From WARW01 sp964582365 (GTDB lineage: Bacteria > Patescibacteriota > Microgenomatia > UBA12405): DNA of 15,328 nucleotides. This document shows, one piece after another, positions 13,964 to 15,328 of this stretch (the first letter of the stretch is position 1; every line of letters begins with the position of its first letter). Under the pieces are notes generated by a model that saw only the letters and a program-made list of their open reading frames with translations, was not told where the DNA came from and made no database searches. The translations under genes and the position numbers were made by a program. The stretch covers positions 1-15,328 of the forward strand of contig CAZOQV010000017.1 of assembly GCA_964582365.1 (NCBI GenBank). The letters are read 5' to 3'.

Positions 13964-14684
13964 GGTGAAAATTGATCTTACTCCAAAGTTTAAATAGATC
14001 GGAAAAACTTTTAATAATAACTTTAAAATTTCGACCAGTAGCCTTACCTTCTAGACGAGGATAATGATGAACAGCAATTTCAACGAAGCTAAAACCGGCT
14101 TTTTTAGCTTTGATTAAAAATTCGCTACTAATAAAAGCCCCTTTTTCAGCTTCTAGTTTAGGAATAGTATCGATGACCTTTTTGCTGATTAGCTTAAAAC
14201 CACAATCGATATCGGTGACACGAAGACCAAAAAGAAGAAAAATCAACAACTCCCAAAGTTTTGAAGTGATAATCGTAGCCTTAGAAACTTGACGAACCAA
14301 ATAATATCCAATGACCATATCAGCCTTAGTTTTTTGTTGTTTTTTAATTAGTTTTGTAATTTCAGAGAAATCAAATTGGCCATCAGCATCGGTAAAGGCA
14401 ATCCATTTATATTTAGCATTGTAAACACCACTTTTAAAAGCAGCTCCATAACCACGATTTGGGTTATGAGTGATAATTTTAATCTTTCCAGGATATTCTT
14501 TTTTAATCTCTTCTAAAATTTTACCAGTATTATCCTTTGATCCATCATTAATTAAAATTATTTCCCATTTTCCGGTTATTTTTTTAATAATAGGAATGGC
14601 TTTATTAATGGTATTTCTGATGTTTTTTTCTTCGTTGTAGCAAGGGAAGAAGACAGAAAGTTCGTCAATTAAAAAATTAGTCAT
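13956..14684 (-). CDS. GT2 polyprenyl-phosphate mannose synthase-like (DPM1-like)
   Basis: A 242-residue cytosolic GT-A enzyme of the DPM/DPG-synthase-like GT2 group. P-C-Y-N-E-E (14-19), I-N-D-G-S (45-49), N-R-G-Y-G-A-A-F-K-S-G (76-86), metal-binding T-D-A-D-G-Q-F-D (98-105) and D-I-D-C-G-F-K-L (158-165) are all present and in order. H-Y-P-R (207-210) near the end matches the conserved H-x-P-R of such enzymes. It should transfer a hexose, perhaps mannose, from a nucleotide-sugar to polyprenyl phosphate and so feed the two GT39-like enzymes that follow. It lacks C-terminal membrane helices. It is the first gene of the minus-strand run; ATG 14684 has TATAAT five bases upstream and no Shine-Dalgarno sequence. 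Glucose or another hexose is possible. Confidence 0.9.
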   Translation of the reverse strand: MTNFLIDELSVFFPCYNEEKNIRNTINKAIPIIKKITGKWEIILINDGSKDNTGKILEEIKKEYPGKIKIITHNPNRGYGAAFKSGVYNAKYKWIAFTDADGQFDFSEITKLIKKQQKTKADMVIGYYLVRQVSKATIITSKLWELLIFLLFGLRVTDIDCGFKLISKKVIDTIPKLEAEKGAFISSEFLIKAKKAGFSFVEIAVHHYPRLEGKATGRNFKVIIKSFSDLFKLWSKINFHRD

Positions 14685-14689
14685 AGGTA

Positions 14690-14695
14690 ATTATA
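14690..14695 (-). promoter_or_regulatory. TATAAT -10 element immediately before the first gene of the minus-strand run
   Basis: On the minus strand a perfect TATAAT ends five bases before the ATG at 14684. If used, transcription would begin at or just inside the start codon, so the message would be leaderless. An overlapping TATATT (14697-14702) could serve instead and give a leader of only a few bases. No good -35 hexamer lies 16-18 bases upstream, so the assignment rests on the -10 and on position. Confidence 0.4.
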
Positions 14696-14735
14696 GAATA
14701 TAAAAGGCTTAAAAAACAGGTTATGGCTTTTTTAG

Positions 14736-14764
14736 TTGACAAATGGGCAATGTAGTAATATAAT
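14736..14764 (+). promoter_or_regulatory. Consensus sigma-70 type promoter for the divergent secreted protein
   Basis: TTGACA at 14736-14741 and TATAAT at 14759-14764 are both perfect consensus hexamers, separated by exactly 17 bases. Transcription would begin near 14771, giving a leader of about 20 nt before the GTG at 14793. A perfect promoter in an AT-rich intergenic region suggests strong constitutive expression of the secreted protein. No operator or attenuator is obvious in the leader. Confidence 0.85.
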
Positions 14765-14792
14765 ATCCTATAATTATATATTAATAACGCAG

Positions 14793-15328
14793 GTGGAACA
14801 CAAAATATTAAATCTCAGTCTAGCTTTAAGCGCAATAGTGATTCTTTTTTTATCATTATTCAACCCTACTAGGGCTTTTGGTTATTATAACGGTACTGAT
14901 AGTGCACAAGTTATCTCAGTCGACAAAAAGGTTCGATCTATTGGTGATACTCAATATTATGACAATATTGAAGCTTCTAAAAAAACCTTTTACGAAAAAG
15001 ATGTGATTGAATTTCAAATTAAAGTTGAAAATATCAGAACTGAAGTGATCTATAATATCAACGTTAAAGATATATTACCTAAATATTTATCTTTGATTTT
15101 TTATCCTGGTACTTTTGATAATGATCAATATATTGTCGAATGGAATATTGACAGATTAAATGCTGGTGAAAGTAAAACATATTTAATTAGAGCTAAAATT
15201 AACAATAGTATTAAATTAAATACTCTTACAAAACAAACTAATAAAACTGAAGCTTGTGGTGCTGGTAAGTGTGATGCTGACTATTCTAGTTATTTTATTG
15301 GTAAAGCTAGTATCCCAGCCACTGGTGC
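14793..15328 (+). CDS. Secreted DUF11-like surface protein, truncated by the window edge at an IPATG motif
   Basis: An open frame of 178 codons running off the right edge. GTG 14793 gives a Sec signal peptide: basic H-K near the start, a hydrophobic core (about 7-23) and likely cleavage after T-R-A (26-28). Residues ~40-135 resemble a DUF11-type beta-sandwich: D-V-I-E-F-Q-I-K-V-E-N (70-80), V-K-D-I-L-P (91-96) and L-N-A-G-E-S-K-T-Y (122-130). Cysteines 155 and 160 may pair. The last visible residues are I-P-A-T-G (174-178), an LPXTG-like sorting motif; whether a helix and basic tail follow is outside the window. No ATG fits, and there is no Shine-Dalgarno sequence before the GTG, so the start is the least sure part. 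It is divergent from the glycosyltransferase run. Confidence 0.8.
   Translation, partial: MEHKILNLSLALSAIVILFLSLFNPTRAFGYYNGTDSAQVISVDKKVRSIGDTQYYDNIEASKKTFYEKDVIEFQIKVENIRTEVIYNINVKDILPKYLSLIFYPGTFDNDQYIVEWNIDRLNAGESKTYLIRAKINNSIKLNTLTKQTNKTEACGAGKCDADYSSYFIGKASIPATG

Larger units (their letters stand above)
14685..14792. other. Divergent intergenic region between the glycosyltransferase run and the secreted protein gene
   Basis: This 108-bp AT-rich stretch is the only true intergenic region in the window. It contains the perfect plus-strand promoter at 14736-14764, the minus-strand TATAAT at 14690-14695 and several further TATAAT/TATATT-like motifs around 14770-14780. No terminator hairpin, riboswitch-like fold or long operator is visible. 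The two promoters do not overlap. Confidence 0.7.

Noticed and set aside
1..15328. Alternative genetic code with TGA as glycine (as in some CPR lineages)
   Set aside because: The genes ending at 2068 and 3935 stop at TGA in positions that fit family lengths and junction spacing, and conserved glycines are encoded by GGN codons.
1..15328. tRNA, rRNA, CRISPR array, transposase or prophage genes
   Set aside because: No cloverleaf-like segments, regularly spaced repeats with spacers, or transposase/integrase motifs could be found by eye on either strand.

Overview
The window is AT-rich (my estimate is roughly 30% G+C; not computed). It holds 12 complete and 2 edge-truncated protein genes and no recognisable RNA genes. 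Thirteen genes lie on the minus strand and form one tightly packed run, 1-14684. Neighbours there overlap by 4-28 nt or are separated by at most 20 nt, which fits a single transcription unit or a few nested ones. One gene, at the right edge, runs divergently on the plus strand. The Lys/Ile/Asn-rich proteins, the density of GT-C membrane enzymes, scarce Shine-Dalgarno sequences and the style of the secreted right-edge protein suggest a Patescibacteria (CPR) genome, most likely of the Microgenomates type. This is inference from style, not a phylogeny. TGA is used as a stop codon, so the recoded-TGA lineages do not fit.

Layout in order of transcription (right to left). A polyprenyl-phosphate-sugar synthase-like GT2 (13956-14684) is followed by two tandem paralogous GT39-like membrane enzymes (12491-13963, 11140-12510). 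A second module repeats the pattern: an ALG5/DPG-synthase-like GT2 (10355-11119) and an ArnT/PMT-like GT39 (8812-10368). Then come a PTPS_related polytopic membrane protein (7026-8822), a Wzx-type flippase (5599-7053), an unassigned GT-C-like membrane protein (3935-5620), three cytosolic GT2 enzymes (2980-3915, 2068-2976, 1283-2071), an ALG11-like GT4 (85-1275) and the first 27 codons of another GT2.

Proposed teamwork (inference from families). The GT2 and GT4 enzymes build a lipid-linked glycan on the cytosolic face. The flippase moves it outward. The DPM/ALG5-like enzymes charge polyprenyl phosphate with single sugars, and the GT-C enzymes use these at the outer face to decorate glycan, lipid or protein. 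The divergent gene encodes a secreted DUF11-like protein that reaches an IPATG (LPXTG-like) motif exactly at the window edge. It is a plausible surface protein and a conceivable acceptor.

The most unusual signals are three short repeat elements read in-frame inside two adjacent GT-C genes. One is a GC-rich double palindrome at 8110-8147; the others are heptanucleotide tandem repeats at 9425-9459 and 9702-9729. All three fall in loops predicted to be cytosolic. Both module-leading GT2 genes also carry TATAAT 5-6 nt before their ATG, which would fit leaderless transcription. No gene-free stretch reaches 300 bases; the longest, 14685-14792, is the divergent promoter region.
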